Source: Bacteroidota bacterium
GTDB lineage: Bacteria > Bacteroidota > Bacteroidia > Chitinophagales > Chitinophagaceae
Reading direction: 5' to 3'
NCBI GenBank assembly: GCA_947463975.1
Contig: CANHUW010000072.1
Span: 1-7,983, forward strand
Length of the DNA: 7,983 bases
Within the stretch, counting starts at the first letter, position 1, and each line of letters begins with the position of its first letter. Positions 7,203 to 7,983 of the stretch are shown here, piece by piece. The notes beneath the pieces are model-generated. The model was not told the DNA's origin. It made no database searches and saw nothing but the letters and a program-made list of their open reading frames with translations. The translations under genes and the position numbers were made by a program.

Positions 7203-7409
7203 ATGATTGATACGTTAGGATGGATAGCCACTGCCGTGGTAGTAGGTTCCTTTGGGATACAGGATGTAAAAAAACTAAGAATCACCAACATGTCTGGAAG
7301 CTTGCTTTGGATTGTATATGGTTTTTTAAAACAGGATAATCCTATTATATTTGTAAATATGAGTATCATATTGATGCATACTTATTGGTTTATTAAAAAT
7401 AGAAAGTAA
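7203..7409 (+). CDS. Small membrane protein, SemiSWEET/YgjV-like, function unknown
   Basis: A 68-residue, highly hydrophobic protein with predicted helices at about residues 4-20 (TLGWIATAVVVGSFGIQ), 30-44 (MSGSLLWIVYGFLKQ) and 47-65 (NPIIFVNMSIILMHTYWFI), ending in a basic KNRK tail. The order SFxxQ-x-x-K ... LLWxxYG ... NxxxIxxN resembles half-transporter families such as SemiSWEET (PQ-loop) and YgjV, but the PQ dipeptide is IQ here and the protein is shorter than the usual 85-90 residues of SemiSWEETs. I do not assign a substrate. The reality of the gene is supported by its fit between neighbours: it starts 13 bp after the GH3-family stop, and its TAA shares one base with the fabG ATG (TAATG), so translation is probably coupled. 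The leader is A-rich without a Shine-Dalgarno sequence. Confidence 0.75.
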   Translation: MIDTLGWIATAVVVGSFGIQDVKKLRITNMSGSLLWIVYGFLKQDNPIIFVNMSIILMHTYWFIKNRK

Positions 7410-7983
7410 TGAAATTATTAGCAGAAAAAGTATCTATCGTAACAGGCGCAGCAAGAGGTATCGGAGCTGCTATTGCATTAAAATTAGCAGAACAAGGTAG
7501 CCATGTTGCATTTACTTATGTAAGTGATAGTAGTGCCGAAAAAGCAAATCAATTAGTTGTTGAAATAGAAAAGTTGGGTGTGAAAGCAAAAGCATACAAA
7601 ACCAATGCAGGTGACTTCGCAGCATGTGAAGCTTTTGTGAACGATGTGGTAGCAACATTTGGCACAGTCGATATTTGTGTAAACAATGCAGGTATTTCAA
7701 AAGATAATTTATTATTACGCATGACCCCTGATCAATGGGACGACGTAATGGAAACTAATTTGAAGAGTGTGTTTAATATGACCAAGCAAGTAATTCGTCC
7801 AATGATGAAAGCAAGATCTGGAAGTATTATTAACATGAGCTCTATCATTGGTATCAGAGGAAATGCTGGTCAATCAAGTTATGCTGCTAGTAAGGCGGGT
7901 ATCATTGGTTTTACTAAATCTATTGCTGCTGAAATAGGTAGTAGAAATATTCGTTGTAATGCGATTGCTCCAGGTTTTATAGA
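7409..7983 (+). CDS. fabG: 3-oxoacyl-ACP reductase FabG (SDR family), cut by the right edge
   Basis: The first 191 codons of a classical short-chain dehydrogenase are visible, with no stop before the window ends. FabG reduces 3-oxoacyl-ACP with NADPH in fatty-acid elongation in the cytosol. Motifs are TGAARGIG (12-19, dinucleotide binding), NNAG (92-95), and the catalytic set Asn117 (METN), Ser145 (INMSS), Tyr158 and Lys162 (SYAASKAG), followed by APGFI. Stretches such as DNLLLRMTPDQWDDVMETNL and GNAGQSSYAASKAGIIGFTKS follow E. coli FabG closely, which favours FabG over other SDRs; the specificity-determining C-terminus is not visible. The spacings Asn-Tyr (41) and Ser-Tyr (13) equal those of E. 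coli FabG. It starts with ATG overlapping the preceding TAA by one base. It is not in a fab/acpP cluster on the visible side and could be one of several paralogues. Confidence 0.9.
   Translation, partial: MKLLAEKVSIVTGAARGIGAAIALKLAEQGSHVAFTYVSDSSAEKANQLVVEIEKLGVKAKAYKTNAGDFAACEAFVNDVVATFGTVDICVNNAGISKDNLLLRMTPDQWDDVMETNLKSVFNMTKQVIRPMMKARSGSIINMSSIIGIRGNAGQSSYAASKAGIIGFTKSIAAEIGSRNIRCNAIAPGFI

Noticed and set aside
7178..7369. Minus-strand reading frame opposite the small membrane protein
   Set aside because: The plus-strand frame fits the operon spacing on both sides and encodes a regular helix pattern; the antisense frame has no such context.
7512..7700. Minus-strand reading frame rich in His, Leu and Cys
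   Set aside because: It is antisense to fabG, and its skewed composition is what the complement of GCA/AAA-rich codons produces.
1..7983. CRISPR, tRNA/rRNA, transposon, phage or defence-system signatures
   Set aside because: No direct-repeat array, cloverleaf-like segment, transposase, integrase or toxin-antitoxin-like pair was seen on either strand.

Overview
The window looks like chromosomal housekeeping DNA from a Bacteroidota bacterium, most likely of the Chitinophagaceae type. The basis is AT-rich coding with strong Lys/Asn/Ile use, A-rich leaders with almost no Shine-Dalgarno sequence, TAnnTTTG-type -7 promoter boxes, and protein families typical of that phylum: paired rhomboids, a TlpA-like secreted thioredoxin, a bacterial GH3 protein and LptB. 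The genus is an inference from protein resemblance. No tRNA, rRNA, CRISPR array, insertion sequence, phage gene or long repeat was seen.

Layout. (1) Positions 1-2373, minus strand, is a tight operon read right to left: rlmD (23S rRNA m5U methyltransferase), 3 bp, a complete rhomboid protease, 15 bp, then the N-terminal part of a second probable rhomboid that runs off the left edge. (2) A 65-bp divergent intergenic region (2374-2438) carries a good Bacteroidota promoter for the rightward gene, a secreted thioredoxin-fold protein with a CSHC active site (2439-3893). (3) That gene converges on metF (3880-4833, minus), and the two reading frames overlap by 14 bp at their stops. (4) A 51-bp divergent region (4834-4884) separates metF from a rightward operon and contains two outward-pointing TATTTTTG boxes only 15 bp apart. 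(5) The rightward operon, 4885-7983, is lptB, a GH3-superfamily adenylating enzyme, a 68-residue membrane protein with resemblance to SemiSWEET/YgjV-type proteins, and fabG, which starts on the last base of the preceding stop codon and is cut by the right edge.

How the genes relate. The left operon joins rRNA modification to intramembrane proteolysis. metF supplies methyl-THF for methionine synthesis. The right operon combines envelope lipid functions (LPS transport by LptB, fatty-acid elongation by FabG) with two less understood genes, GH3 and the small membrane protein, so an envelope or acyl-metabolism link is a reasonable but untested idea. All genes appear intact except the two cut by the window edges. 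There is no gene-free stretch above 300 bp. I see no convincing new system. The most useful leads are the GH3/small-membrane-protein pair inside an envelope-lipid operon and the interlocked metF/lptB promoters.
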